In this document: piece after piece, positions 43,772 to 52,372 of the stretch | How the letters are laid out: every line of letters starts with the position of its first letter | Numbering within the stretch: position 1 is the stretch's first letter | Assembly (NCBI GenBank): GCA_016933055.1 | Contig: JAFGBS010000028.1 | Location: 290,018-354,017, forward strand | DNA: 64,000 bases | From: Promethearchaeota archaeon | GTDB taxonomy: Archaea > Asgardarchaeota > Lokiarchaeia > Sigyniarchaeales > Promethearchaeaceae | Reading direction: 5' to 3' | Translations under genes and position numbers: made by a program | The notes under the pieces: model-generated | What the model was told of the DNA's origin: nothing | Databases searched by the model: none | The model's input: the letters and a program-made list of their open reading frames with translations, nothing else

Positions 43772-44548
43772 TTATTCGTGCCCCTTCCATGTTGTATATA
43801 TTATCAGACTAATGACGAAAAATGCAGTAAATCCTACACCAAGAATAACCCATAACCATATTTTATTATTTATTTTTGAAGTCGATGGATCACATGAATT
43901 GTTTTCAAAAAAATTATCATTTCCTCGGTCAAGGATGCATAAGTCGTGATTTTTTTCAATTTTATTATTGATAATAGTGTTTTCATGAGATCTTTTTAGA
44001 TAGATTCCATACCCCATATTTTGATAAATATTATTATTTTCAAGATGATTTCCATCAGATTCCAATAATTCTATACCTGCAAAGTCGTTTTGTGTAACGG
44101 TGGAACTTATTATAGTAGATTTATGAGTATTTAGGAGCATTATTCCAATATTATGATGTGTAACGGTGCAATTTTCTACTCTAATATTAGAACTTAGCCG
44201 AATCTCTATTGCATTTTTATCCGATATAGAGGAATCAATAGTTGTTATGGAGCAATTTCGCAATATGAGATGAAGATCTACATTTTGGATGAAAATTCCG
44301 TATTGTTTATTGGTGGTAAGGATACTACAATTTTCAATGATATGAGGATTATCCAAAGTTCCACTTGTTCCATTTCCTGCAACATAATTACCTAATTGCG
44401 CATTTCCATTTATAAAAATCACGTAGGGACTGTCGTCTGATGAACTTGGAAGTTCACCCGGTTCTGAACTTCCAGTTATTAAAGAAAGGATTGATAAGGT
44501 GAAAATAAAACTTAGAAAAAAATACGGAAAAAGCTTTCTGTTTTGCAT
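43772..44548 (-). CDS. NosD-like secreted beta-helix protein
   Basis: 258 residues. A signal peptide (about 8-24) is followed by a right-handed parallel beta-helix with repeated coils such as NIRVENCTVTHHNIGIMLLN and HENTIINNKIEKN. A C-terminal membrane helix (about 228-252) and a short KGHE tail end the protein. This is the NosD/pectate-lyase-like surface repeat architecture, which in archaea serves cell-surface binding or carbohydrate contact. No catalytic residues can be assigned. It is convergent with the hybrid kinase with nine bases between the stops. Confidence 0.82.
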   Translation of the reverse strand: MQNRKLFPYFFLSFIFTLSILSLITGSSEPGELPSSSDDSPYVIFINGNAQLGNYVAGNGTSGTLDNPHIIENCSILTTNKQYGIFIQNVDLHLILRNCSITTIDSSISDKNAIEIRLSSNIRVENCTVTHHNIGIMLLNTHKSTIISSTVTQNDFAGIELLESDGNHLENNNIYQNMGYGIYLKRSHENTIINNKIEKNHDLCILDRGNDNFFENNSCDPSTSKINNKIWLWVILGVGFTAFFVISLIIYTTWKGHE

Positions 44549-44695
44549 ATTTTTAACTCAGTTATTTTTCTCAAAAAAAAATAAGTAAGGGGCGCTTTAA
44601 AAGGTAATTTTGCGTTTTTTTATGTTTTTTGATGTATTATTCGAATTCTAAGTATCTAGATTCATCATTTTAGTTTTCAGTATATTGATGACAAA

Positions 44696-45232
44696 TCAAC
44701 CGATTTTCTGAAATTTTAGGATTTCTCCAAAATCTTGTTGGTGAATAAACATTCCATCACTTTTAATAAGCGTTTTCAAGTTTTCTATCGATAAATGGTC
44801 GGGTTTTATGAATAATTTCCCCCCAGTTTTTAGTAATCGGTGTAATTCTTTCATTAAACGGCTTTTTTCCTCAACTAAATGTAATACATCAAATAATAAT
44901 ACAACATCCATTTGCTGATCTCTTAATCCTGTATTTATATTAGCCAATATCGTCGTTACATTACTTATTTTTTTGTGTTTTGCTTTTTGGTCGATAATTT
45001 TTTTTGACATCGGATGAATATCTACCGCTATGACCTCACCAGAGCTTCCCACCAATTGAGCTGCAGGAATAGTGAATACTCCGGGACCGGCACCATAATC
45101 TAATATCTTTTGACCGTCTTTTAATCCAATTTCCTGAAGAATTTGCATAGGTTTAAGTGTGACTGCTCGAAAACTCATCCAGAAGGACATTATGCGGTAC
45201 ATCAGATTTGATTTTTTTTTATGTTTTTTCAT
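44696..45232 (-). CDS. Class I SAM-dependent methyltransferase
   Basis: 178 residues. Motif I is ILDYGAGPGVFTIPAA (44-59), the acidic residue of motif II is in VIAVDIHPM, and VVLLFDVLHLVEE is motif IV. The sequence resembles the UbiE/Coq5-like group of small methyltransferases, but the N-terminus is short and the substrate is unknown. It follows the degenerate GTPase gene on the same strand after 25 bases, so the two may be an operon; nothing in the sequence explains the pairing. Confidence 0.88.
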   Translation of the reverse strand: MKKHKKKSNLMYRIMSFWMSFRAVTLKPMQILQEIGLKDGQKILDYGAGPGVFTIPAAQLVGSSGEVIAVDIHPMSKKIIDQKAKHKKISNVTTILANINTGLRDQQMDVVLLFDVLHLVEEKSRLMKELHRLLKTGGKLFIKPDHLSIENLKTLIKSDGMFIHQQDFGEILKFQKIG

Positions 45233-45257
45233 GAAGATTTACACGAGTTTCATTATT

Positions 45258-45782
45258 CTAACGTGGATGTATGGAATCAAATGTATCCATCATCTGTATT
45301 AATAGTTCTAAGTATTTATTGAATGTTGTATGGGTTAGGATAGGTGTAAAGAAAAATTCAGCTTTATTGATTTCAGCAATTTCAGTGACGTATTCAGTAT
45401 CAATGTCTGAAGTATCCATATCTTTGAATTTCGAACCGATTAATATTATGGGAATTTCAGGAACTTTGGTGCGAATTGGTGCGAAAAATGGCGCTAACGC
45501 ATCAAGAGAAGAAATATCGGTGGTATCATACAAACCAACAGCGCCACTACTACCAGACGAGAATTTTTCTATAAATTTCGACACTGATTCATAAGGACCG
45601 AGATCAACAATTTGCAAGGTGATGTTTCTTCCCTGGAATTTATGATTACAAACTAAGAATTCCGCTCCAATTGCGTACAGTGACCCGGTTTTTTTAAAAC
45701 CACTATCAAGTAAGGGATAAATGAGGGATAATTTTAACTCTCCAGTTAATCCAAATAAGAGAATTTTGTAAAGATTCCGCAT
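45258..45782 (-). CDS. Ras/Arf-like small GTPase with degenerate P-loop (likely pseudo-GTPase)
   Basis: 174 residues from ATG 45782, chosen because GGGAG lies five bases upstream; earlier ATGs at 45794 and 45800 are in frame. The fold is that of a Rab/Ras protein: YKILLFGLTG opens strand 1, IVDLGPYES stands where DTAGQE lies, and GAVGLYDTTDISSL is a textbook strand-4/helix-3 segment. GSKFKD stands for NKxD. The P-loop reads GLTGELKLS, so the GKT/S triplet is lost, and the G3 and G4 boxes are also altered. It may bind nucleotide weakly or not at all and act as a scaffold. Such expansions of small GTPases are a mark of Asgard genomes. Confidence 0.7.
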   Translation of the reverse strand: MRNLYKILLFGLTGELKLSLIYPLLDSGFKKTGSLYAIGAEFLVCNHKFQGRNITLQIVDLGPYESVSKFIEKFSSGSSGAVGLYDTTDISSLDALAPFFAPIRTKVPEIPIILIGSKFKDMDTSDIDTEYVTEIAEINKAEFFFTPILTHTTFNKYLELLIQMMDTFDSIHPR

Positions 45783-45912
45783 ATGTTCTCCCATCACCAT
45801 TCTAGGTAAAGATACTCATTGATAAATGTATTGTTGTCAACTGAGTAGTAAAACTCATTTAGTTATTCAATTTCTATTTTGGAATTTTGCGTTATTTCAA
45901 GTATTGTTGATT

Positions 45913-46455
45913 TTATAACCATTGTTTTGAATATTCGTACTTCGAGAGGGTTCTTCTAAATGGAATATCGAATAAAAATTTTCTAAAAGAGGGACAGCGT
46001 TGTACGATGGGTATTGTGCTTGATATTTCAACAACCGGTAAATCTGGACTGCGCAAATCTAAGTAGAAATTTCCATTATCATTTCCTAAGCAATCAATTC
46101 CGAATAAGAAAAAATCCTCAGCCCTACCCTCGTGATCTTCAGGCAATTTGAAAAATCCATACAATTTTCGTTTATGAATCTCCTTATAAAAAGTTAAAAC
46201 GGAATTATAATCAATTCGTATCTTCATATTCATGAATCGTGTGTTTTCTGCGGGTTCGTTCGTTCCATATTTTCTACGACTCCCATAGACTCTCCCAGTA
46301 TCATTACCCATGTATTTTAAGAAAGTTACATAGTCATTCGGAATACTGATATGTACTAGTTTAGCTAATTTATCTATTTCCTTTTCTGTACAACCTTTTA
46401 CTTCCTCCTTGAAATCAGGATGCTCGTGAAATAACATATCAATAAGTTTTTCCAT
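45913..46455 (-). CDS. SMI1/KNR4 (SUKH) family protein
   Basis: 180 residues. Its opening helix and DKLAKLVHISIPNDYVTFLKYMG match the SUKH signature, in which E-IPxDYxxFLKxxG is conserved. FFLFGIDCLGNDNGNFYLDLR is the second block. In bacteria SUKH proteins act as immunity proteins to contact-dependent toxins; in yeast KNR4 coordinates cell wall synthesis. No toxin gene is adjacent here, so neither role can be chosen. It is one of the eukaryote-like elements in this block. Confidence 0.8.
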   Translation of the reverse strand: MEKLIDMLFHEHPDFKEEVKGCTEKEIDKLAKLVHISIPNDYVTFLKYMGNDTGRVYGSRRKYGTNEPAENTRFMNMKIRIDYNSVLTFYKEIHKRKLYGFFKLPEDHEGRAEDFFLFGIDCLGNDNGNFYLDLRSPDLPVVEISSTIPIVQRCPSFRKFLFDIPFRRTLSKYEYSKQWL

Positions 46456-46515
46456 TACTTTCGTAAAATTTATCTGCTTTTATATTTTTAACGAAAAAAG
46501 GAGAGAAGATGGATA

Positions 46516-46917
46516 TCATTTCTTTCGGTAACGAATAAGAAATTCAGTAAACAATATTCCATAAACTAAATCGACCAAGATCATAGCAACAAATAAGAAA
46601 TTGAATTCTCCCATAAAATAATGAACAAAAACTACAATATTTATTGCATATTTCTCGAATGCAAACATAAATATCATCCAATAATACTGTTGTGGATTGA
46701 AACTGACGGCTAGAAGACCTATCCCGATAGCAAATACCAATATCAAAAATCCTTGTATGAATACTTTGCTATCTGGAGGGGTCATATTGAATAAGGTGAT
46801 TCCAAAATTGAACGCAACAATTGTAATTACCATGAAGATCGTTCCAACTGCTAAATTCCAAACAGCTCCGCTCAAAAACAGAATTTTGTAATATCTTTTC
46901 TTATTCATTGATTTCAA
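46516..46917 (-). CDS. Small four-helix membrane protein
   Basis: 133 residues. Four membrane helices (about 12-32, 50-68, 76-94 and 100-122) are followed by a basic IRYRKK end. The opening NKKRYYKILFLSGAVWN and LVDLVYGILF recall the DUF4345-like group of small integral proteins, but I do not assign a family. It is divergent from the saccharopine-dehydrogenase-like gene with about 80 bases between the starts. The function is unknown. Confidence 0.7.
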   Translation of the reverse strand: MKSMNKKRYYKILFLSGAVWNLAVGTIFMVITIVAFNFGITLFNMTPPDSKVFIQGFLILVFAIGIGLLAVSFNPQQYYWMIFMFAFEKYAINIVVFVHYFMGEFNFLFVAMILVDLVYGILFTEFLIRYRKK

Positions 46918-47001
46918 TCCATAGTTACTTTTTCTATTAATAAATCTATACGTGGTTACTCACAGCAAATTTATATGAACAAAGGACGTAAGGAAATAGA
47001 T

Positions 47002-48252
47002 ATGACAAAATTACTCATTTTGGGTGCTGCCGGGGATATGGGTAGCTATGCATTAAAATTATCTACCAAATTTGATCTCTATACCCATATCACTCTAGGA
47101 GATATAAACGAAAAACGCGCTAGAGAATTAATGGAGGAAATTAAGGATCCTAGATTAGATTTCGAAAGGGTGGACGCATATAATCACGATGAACTGGTAA
47201 AATTAATGCAACAATATGACATTATTATTTCTGCTATAGGGCCCTTTTATATATTTGGTCCATTGGTGACAAGTGCAGCAATAAAATCACGAAGACCACT
47301 TATCGATATCTGTGATGATTATGGTCCTACTATCGAAATTTTGAAAATGGATGAAGATGCGAAAGAAATAGGCGTTCCCATTTTTCTTGGTTATGGATGG
47401 ACTCCTGGGACGACTAATATACTCACAAGGTATGGATATAACAAGTTAGATAAAGATTCACCTATCAAATGCAATATCAGTTGGGCTGGAGGAGCTGCTG
47501 ACTCAGAAGGTTTAGCAGTTGTTTTACATGTCCTATATGCTGTAACTGGTAAAGTACCAAGCTATCTAAATGGTAAAATGATAGATGTTCTCGCCGGGGA
47601 TGGATTTGAAAAAGTGGAATTTCCTGCACCTCTTAATGATGTTACTGTGTTTGATTGTGGTCATCCGGAGCCCGTAACAATTCCAAAGTACTTAGAAAAT
47701 ATTGAAGAATGTACATTAAAAGGTGGATTAACTCCGGAATGGAATAATAATTTTGCAGCTGGTCTGAAAGGACTCGGTCTAATAAATACTCCTAAAATGC
47801 AAAAATTTTTTGGCAAAATTATCCACAAATTTGAAGCAATATTCGAAAAAGGAGGAGGCATAGAAGCAAGCTCAGCGAGGGTGGATTTATGGGGGAAGTT
47901 GGATGGAAAAAATGTTCATCTTGCATATGCGACTCCATCTATCCCCATGGGTGAGCTTACAGGGTATCCAGCAGCAATTACTGCAAAATTATTTGCAGAA
48001 GGCAAAATATCAGGAACGGGTATTATTCCACCCGAAGTACAAGATCCCAAGTTATTCTTAGATGAACTTGAGAAAATCGGGATCAAGATGGTGTACGATG
48101 ACGATGGACAATTGAAAAGACTAAAGAAGAATCGCAAAATACAGAAACCTAAAGGAAAGCACATAGCTTGGTCTGCATTACTGGTTTTACTAGGATTAGT
48201 CCCTCTTGCAATAATAGCTACGATAATTGCTCTTTTGATAGTACTTATATAA
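47002..48252 (+). CDS. Saccharopine dehydrogenase-like NAD(P)-binding protein with C-terminal TM helix
   Basis: 416 residues. The Rossmann motif is LLILGAAGDMGSYAL near the N-terminus, followed by the family's IISAIGPFY and GYGWTPGTTNIL segments. Unlike true lysine-pathway enzymes, the protein ends with a membrane helix (LLVLLGLVPLAIIATIIALL) after a basic linker, so it sits on the cytoplasmic face of the membrane. Related saccharopine-dehydrogenase-like oxidoreductases occur in eukaryotic lipid droplets. Lipid reduction is a guess. ATG 47002 has AAGGAA nine bases upstream; ATG 46975 is also in frame. Confidence 0.82.
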   Translation: MTKLLILGAAGDMGSYALKLSTKFDLYTHITLGDINEKRARELMEEIKDPRLDFERVDAYNHDELVKLMQQYDIIISAIGPFYIFGPLVTSAAIKSRRPLIDICDDYGPTIEILKMDEDAKEIGVPIFLGYGWTPGTTNILTRYGYNKLDKDSPIKCNISWAGGAADSEGLAVVLHVLYAVTGKVPSYLNGKMIDVLAGDGFEKVEFPAPLNDVTVFDCGHPEPVTIPKYLENIEECTLKGGLTPEWNNNFAAGLKGLGLINTPKMQKFFGKIIHKFEAIFEKGGGIEASSARVDLWGKLDGKNVHLAYATPSIPMGELTGYPAAITAKLFAEGKISGTGIIPPEVQDPKLFLDELEKIGIKMVYDDDGQLKRLKKNRKIQKPKGKHIAWSALLVLLGLVPLAIIATIIALLIVLI

Positions 48253-48364
48253 TTCACTTTTTTTTACTTGGTAAATTAGGCGCCGTGGTTTAGGATAATG
48301 ATTTTTGACTATTTCATTCCCTTAACTACACTACAAGCCGATTCCGTAATTCAATAGAACAACT

Positions 48365-48486
48365 ACATAGGTTATAGCGTAGGTGTGCCTCAGACCCTCT
48401 TGGTTTTTGGTTCTGATGTTTAACGGAATTTTATGATCGTTTTACGTTAAAGGGATTACCTATTCGCTCGAAAGGGCAGAATAGGT
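48365..48486. ncRNA. Inverted-repeat element with GAAA tetraloop hairpin
   Basis: In the 384-base convergent spacer 48253-48636, ACCTATTC pairs with GAATAGGT, and inside it GCTC-GAAA-GGGC makes a further four pairs (48458-48486, one bulged A). A GAAA loop is a GNRA tetraloop, typical of folded RNA. A weaker TTAACG/CGTTAA pair lies at 48419-48450, and a bulged CAGACC/GGTTCTG pair lies just ahead. Bases 48368-48381 resemble one arm of the hairpin at 51908-51971. I see no gene in the spacer. Confidence 0.45.
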
Positions 48487-48636
48487 GTTGATTAACTAAA
48501 TCATTTTTAGAAATCCTCTTAAATACCCCTTTCAGCTAAACTGCAACATTATTTATCAATTTTGATAAATCCAATACAAATTCCTCATTAAAAAAATGAA
48601 AAAATAGAAGTTAAGTTGACAGTGAAGGTAATGAAA

Positions 48637-49419
48637 TTATTGGGGTTGATAGGGGACGGGTTCCCATGTAATTGATACGGGAGGGATAGAACTTGGAAGA
48701 TGACCTATTGCCCAATACCCAGTGCACTCACAAGTGTAATAGAAATCACCATCTATATATAGATAGAATGGTGTGTAATAGTCATTACGATCAAAAGTGT
48801 GCACAGGGGGGCTTTCCATCTTGATTGCAGCGAATGCGTGGTTTGGTGAATAACATATTACTACTTCATACCCCAATGCTTTTGCTAGTGACAAGAAGAA
48901 TATCGCAGAATCTTCACAATCACCACCACCCTCACATAATGTTTCAATCGGGAATTTTGCACCAGAACTCTCAGCATCATATATGTATTTCATGGACGCG
49001 TTATTTGGACCACGATCTTGAACGAATGATAAAATCCCTCGAATCACACATTCATCATCATCTGGATAATCCACATGATCTCGAATATATTCTGCTACAA
49101 ATCGAACACTATCAGGACGGACAAATGATGGATAGGGGATTTCGCGATTTACTTCGATACGAAAATGGTAATATAATGCGAAAGGTACTAAAAAACTAAT
49201 TTGCTGGGAACTTTCATTATACGCACGATTGAAAGTTCCTTCTATGTGCATGTCCTGTTCGATTAGTGTGATTTCTTCTGGAGTTTCTATAACGGGTTCT
49301 GGTCCAAAAAATTCCAACCCTAAAAACGTAAAAAACCCTACTCCGAATGAAAAAGTTGTCACACTCAGCACAATAATCGCAATAAGTTTAGTTTTTGCTG
49401 AACGAGATATTTCTGCCAT
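48637..49419 (-). CDS. Membrane-anchored transglutaminase-like protein
   Basis: 260 residues. An N-terminal signal anchor helix (about 11-34) is followed by an extracellular domain. The catalytic Cys is C168 in LCEGGGDCEDSA, His H194 in SPNHAFAAI and Asp D223 or D225 in YIDGDFYYTCECTG, which makes a transglutaminase-like Cys-His-Asp triad. Such archaeal proteins are thought to be proteases or peptide ligases rather than true cross-linkers. Additional cysteines at 124, 162, 230 and 232 could form disulfides outside the cell. The gene stands alone. Confidence 0.85.
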   Translation of the reverse strand: MAEISRSAKTKLIAIIVLSVTTFSFGVGFFTFLGLEFFGPEPVIETPEEITLIEQDMHIEGTFNRAYNESSQQISFLVPFALYYHFRIEVNREIPYPSFVRPDSVRFVAEYIRDHVDYPDDDECVIRGILSFVQDRGPNNASMKYIYDAESSGAKFPIETLCEGGGDCEDSAIFFLSLAKALGYEVVICYSPNHAFAAIKMESPPVHTFDRNDYYTPFYLYIDGDFYYTCECTGYWAIGHLPSSIPPVSITWEPVPYQPQ

Positions 49420-49515
49420 ATCGGAATATTATTGCTACGAAAATTAAATATTTTCTTTTCTACTAGCAGAAAATTCACTATTAAGTAAGTAATTTTCAGT
49501 CAAACAATGTAAAAC

Positions 49516-49749
49516 TTAAATATTAAACGAATTAACAAATTGGTTGGGAATTTTTGTGTCTCTTATGATGAAATTTCGATCAATTTCCACGATAACAGCG
49601 TGCGGTCCGTCTTTATCCCCCAAGTCCCCATGAGCATGCACTACAGTTATGATTTCTTTATTTTCATCCTTGAAATCATCCTCTTCAACCTCAATCCGTA
49701 ATAATTTAGAACATTGCTTACAGTTGACTAAAATTGTACGAGTCCCCAT
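49516..49749 (-). CDS. Small zinc-ribbon protein (paralogue 1)
   Basis: 77 residues. NCKQCSKLLRIEVEEDDF is a half zinc ribbon, and HAHGDLGDKDGPHAVIVEIDRN is followed by RDTKI. The HGxxGxxPH and DxDRN pattern recurs in the small proteins at 55185-55409 and 55494-55730, so this is a local family. The gene starts 23 bases after the end of the Roadblock-like gene on the same strand, which suggests an operon and a physical link. In Asgard genomes similar ribbons with a final VDKN-type turn are found fused to or beside Roadblock proteins; this is from memory and not certain. Confidence 0.6.
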   Translation of the reverse strand: MGTRTILVNCKQCSKLLRIEVEEDDFKDENKEIITVVHAHGDLGDKDGPHAVIVEIDRNFIIRDTKIPNQFVNSFNI

Positions 49750-49772
49750 AATTATTTACCTATAATACACAT

Positions 49773-50690
49773 CTAACCTAAGAGGTTTTTGAGTGCGTTA
49801 AGTTGTTTTAAAAATTGCTGTTTTTGACGATCCCAGGTTGCAGAGGGAACGGAAATGGATTTTCGCAATTTTTGAGTATTTGCCTGAATCCACATTTTCA
49901 ATAACTCAAGTTTGTGGCTACCAGTTCGTAAGATTACAGTTATCCATCCTTGACTATTCTTAATACTCTGGAAAAATAGATCTCGGGTTTTAAAATTAAG
50001 ATGTATTTCATTAGGCTCGTTTAGGTCTACATTTAAGAGATTTGAAAGGAAATCAGAGCACATAATACCTATTAGCAATACAATTTGATTTAGCTCTTGG
50101 GATTTTTTATCGGAATAGGAAGCGTTTAGATAAACCAAGTAATCAAGTGCACCTAAGGAGACAAATTCATTACCTACGGTTAAATATTTACGGAAATCTT
50201 CAATAATATCCTTAACATCATCTGTTTTTTCAGCGATTTGCATCAATAAAGCCGAAGATTGGAATCCCAAAATCGTTTGTGTCATCGTATTGAGAGTTCC
50301 TTCCAATTCTAGGGATTTGCAATTTTCGATAATCGCATTTAGTTTATTAAAATACCCTTCTAGGAGGGGAAACAATTCTTGCACATTGACACGTTGATAT
50401 ACCCATAATGCAATCAATCCGTTATGCGATTTCTTAATATTGGGAAGTGATTGAATTATTATTTTTTCATTGTTTCCTTCAAAAACCATATATTGTAGAG
50501 TATAATCCAAATGTACTGCTATGCTTAATGCGTTAGCGTAAATTCGAAGTAATTCAGGTGAAATATGTTCATCTAAACCTTTACTAGCCTCGCTATCAAC
50601 GAATAATTCTTTATTCGGGAGAAAAAGATATATCCCTTTTATTCCGATGACATATCGCATTTCATCTAGAATCTGTTTGATTTCATCCAA
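49773..50690 (-). CDS. Tandem Roadblock/LC7-like protein
   Basis: 305 residues. The N-terminal 115 residues run helix, GIKGIYLFLPN, VDSEA, helix, QYMVFEGNNEKIIIQSL, GLIALWVYQRV, helix, which fits a Roadblock/LC7 fold. A second unit around EIHLNFKTRDLFFQ, GWITVILRTGSHKLELLKMWI repeats the last part of that order. Roadblock proteins dimerise and regulate small GTPases, as in MglB and Ragulator, and Asgard genomes hold many. Assignment is by pattern of predicted strands and helices, not by a strong motif. The small zinc-ribbon gene follows closely. Confidence 0.55.
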   Translation of the reverse strand: MDEIKQILDEMRYVIGIKGIYLFLPNKELFVDSEASKGLDEHISPELLRIYANALSIAVHLDYTLQYMVFEGNNEKIIIQSLPNIKKSHNGLIALWVYQRVNVQELFPLLEGYFNKLNAIIENCKSLELEGTLNTMTQTILGFQSSALLMQIAEKTDDVKDIIEDFRKYLTVGNEFVSLGALDYLVYLNASYSDKKSQELNQIVLLIGIMCSDFLSNLLNVDLNEPNEIHLNFKTRDLFFQSIKNSQGWITVILRTGSHKLELLKMWIQANTQKLRKSISVPSATWDRQKQQFLKQLNALKNLLG

Positions 50691-50768
50691 TTATATAACC
50701 CTTGTTCTACATGTACTATTTCTTCGTATTAGTCTTTTCCTACCACCTTAATAAACTCACTAGCCTAA

Positions 50769-51722
50769 TTAAGGTATATCCACAACATATTTTTTTACCG
50801 TAATTGCGATATAAATCATCCAAATTATTAATCCGATGTGCAAAATATCGTTGTCTGAGAACCATAGCCCACGATCCCACAATATTTCAGTTATTCCGAA
50901 AATATAATAAAGATAATACGCGCTAATTACAATCCCCAGCCCCAACCATACCCATAAAAGCTTAAAGTCTGCTTGTTTCTTGAATTTAAGAAATCTCGAA
51001 AGATTATGTACAAAAAAAATTAGAATGCTGGGTGCAAGGAATAACACCATCATTCCAAAAGAGATTAAAAATTGAAGAGGAATCAAAGATCCGATTATTA
51101 CCAAAACACAATAAATACTCATATTTACTAGGGCATAATAAATCTGGAATTTTCGCCACGTGCCTGTAGATGATGAATATACTTGACTTATCATCATCGC
51201 ATTTACACTTCCGACGGATAATAGAAGATAAAAAATTTCCCACAAACTCGTCCATGTGCAAAAGACATTTCCTTCACATTTAATTTCATAACTAAACGCT
51301 TGGTAACTTGTCCCCGCTAATATCGCACCCAAACCCCATAGTAGTAGTGCGATACTCCACCAAATACGAGATTGCTGATATTTATGGTTAACTATAATAT
51401 ATAATGCAATTCCTAAAGTAGTTATACCTAATAGATATACTAGACTGGTGGAAAAAGGTTGTACCAATAATAAAGATCTATCAAACAGAGTTATAGGGCA
51501 ACAAGGTTGATGATCACACCACATTGAAGGAGGAGTTAAGGGATCATACAGTATTCTGTCCAGTTTATTAAATTTATAGATAATGAAAAAAACACTTATG
51601 AAAAAAAATAACCCAATTAAGGAGGAACCCAACTTCGTCATAGTTGATTTAACTTTAGAACGCATTGATCTAAGTTCCTTAATGAAGTTTATAATAACTC
51701 CTAAATCAATCCAAGCTAGCAT
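50769..51722 (-). CDS. Multi-helix membrane protein, unknown
   Basis: 317 residues. Around eight membrane helices start near residue 31, with a large extracytoplasmic loop after helix 1 containing CDHQPCCP and a second with CEGNVFCTW. The four to five loop cysteines could form disulfides. No family is recognised; the helix spacing is similar to 7TM sensor domains but no kinase is attached. ATG 51665 (MRSKVK) with AAGGA ten bases upstream is an alternative start to ATG 51722. It runs the same way as the Roadblock-like gene 78 bases downstream. Confidence 0.65.
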   Translation of the reverse strand: MLAWIDLGVIINFIKELRSMRSKVKSTMTKLGSSLIGLFFFISVFFIIYKFNKLDRILYDPLTPPSMWCDHQPCCPITLFDRSLLLVQPFSTSLVYLLGITTLGIALYIIVNHKYQQSRIWWSIALLLWGLGAILAGTSYQAFSYEIKCEGNVFCTWTSLWEIFYLLLSVGSVNAMMISQVYSSSTGTWRKFQIYYALVNMSIYCVLVIIGSLIPLQFLISFGMMVLFLAPSILIFFVHNLSRFLKFKKQADFKLLWVWLGLGIVISAYYLYYIFGITEILWDRGLWFSDNDILHIGLIIWMIYIAITVKKYVVDIP

Positions 51723-51907
51723 TGGAAATTACTTTACCATTAAAATATTACTAATCAACATCTATCCCATATCCTACCCATTCTTTTATGCTTGTTCTCG
51801 TAAATGGTTGTCTATCCGGCCTCTGAATGAAGTCTTATGTTACCGAAATGGAGTGTACATAGCGATATTCATGGGATATACTATACATCTTATTGTATGA
51901 GTACTAG

Positions 51908-51971
51908 GTACTCCTACGTTAAAAGAACCTATTCGGTTGATTCTCGGATAGGCTTTTAGCGTAGTTCGTAC
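51908..51971. ncRNA. Long hairpin in divergent spacer
   Basis: Bases 51908-51935 pair with 51945-51971 over about 24 positions, interrupted by one small internal loop and an AA bulge, around a loop GTTGATTCT. It lies in the 650-base spacer 51723-52372 between a membrane gene and the aldehyde dehydrogenase, about 240 bases from the nearest start. Segments ACGTTAAA and ACCTATTCG are shared with the element at 48365-48486. I see nothing else in the spacer. Confidence 0.45.
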
Positions 51972-52372
51972 ATTATATGGTAGTGGGTACACAATTGATT
52001 ACTGAGAAAGTAATAACGCAGAGAATTGAAAGAGGAACTCAAATTGACAATAATTATCTCCAATGTAATCGATTGGTTTCTTGGTAGGAATTCCCTAACT
52101 TTGGACAATTATCACGAAAACTAAATTATTATTGATGAAAAACTCGTGAAACCCGTCTTTTACGCCTTTTTCTATATTATGAACGATATATTCTGATGAT
52201 ATTTTGTCAGAAAATTAATGTTCGTTATGCAGTTTTTTATTCAAATCATAAATTTTCAAGAAATATCTTTTGGAGATGAAACAATTATAAGAGCTTTATT
52301 TTTGTATATATGTGTCTTGTTCTTAAATACGAGGACTAATTCCTTAAAAAATTAAAATTGCGATGATAAACC

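Noticed and set aside
13931..48529. Recurring AATACCCCT in spacers near 13931, 21389 and 48522
   Set aside because: Too short, and the surrounding sequence does not align. I could not make it part of a single family by eye.
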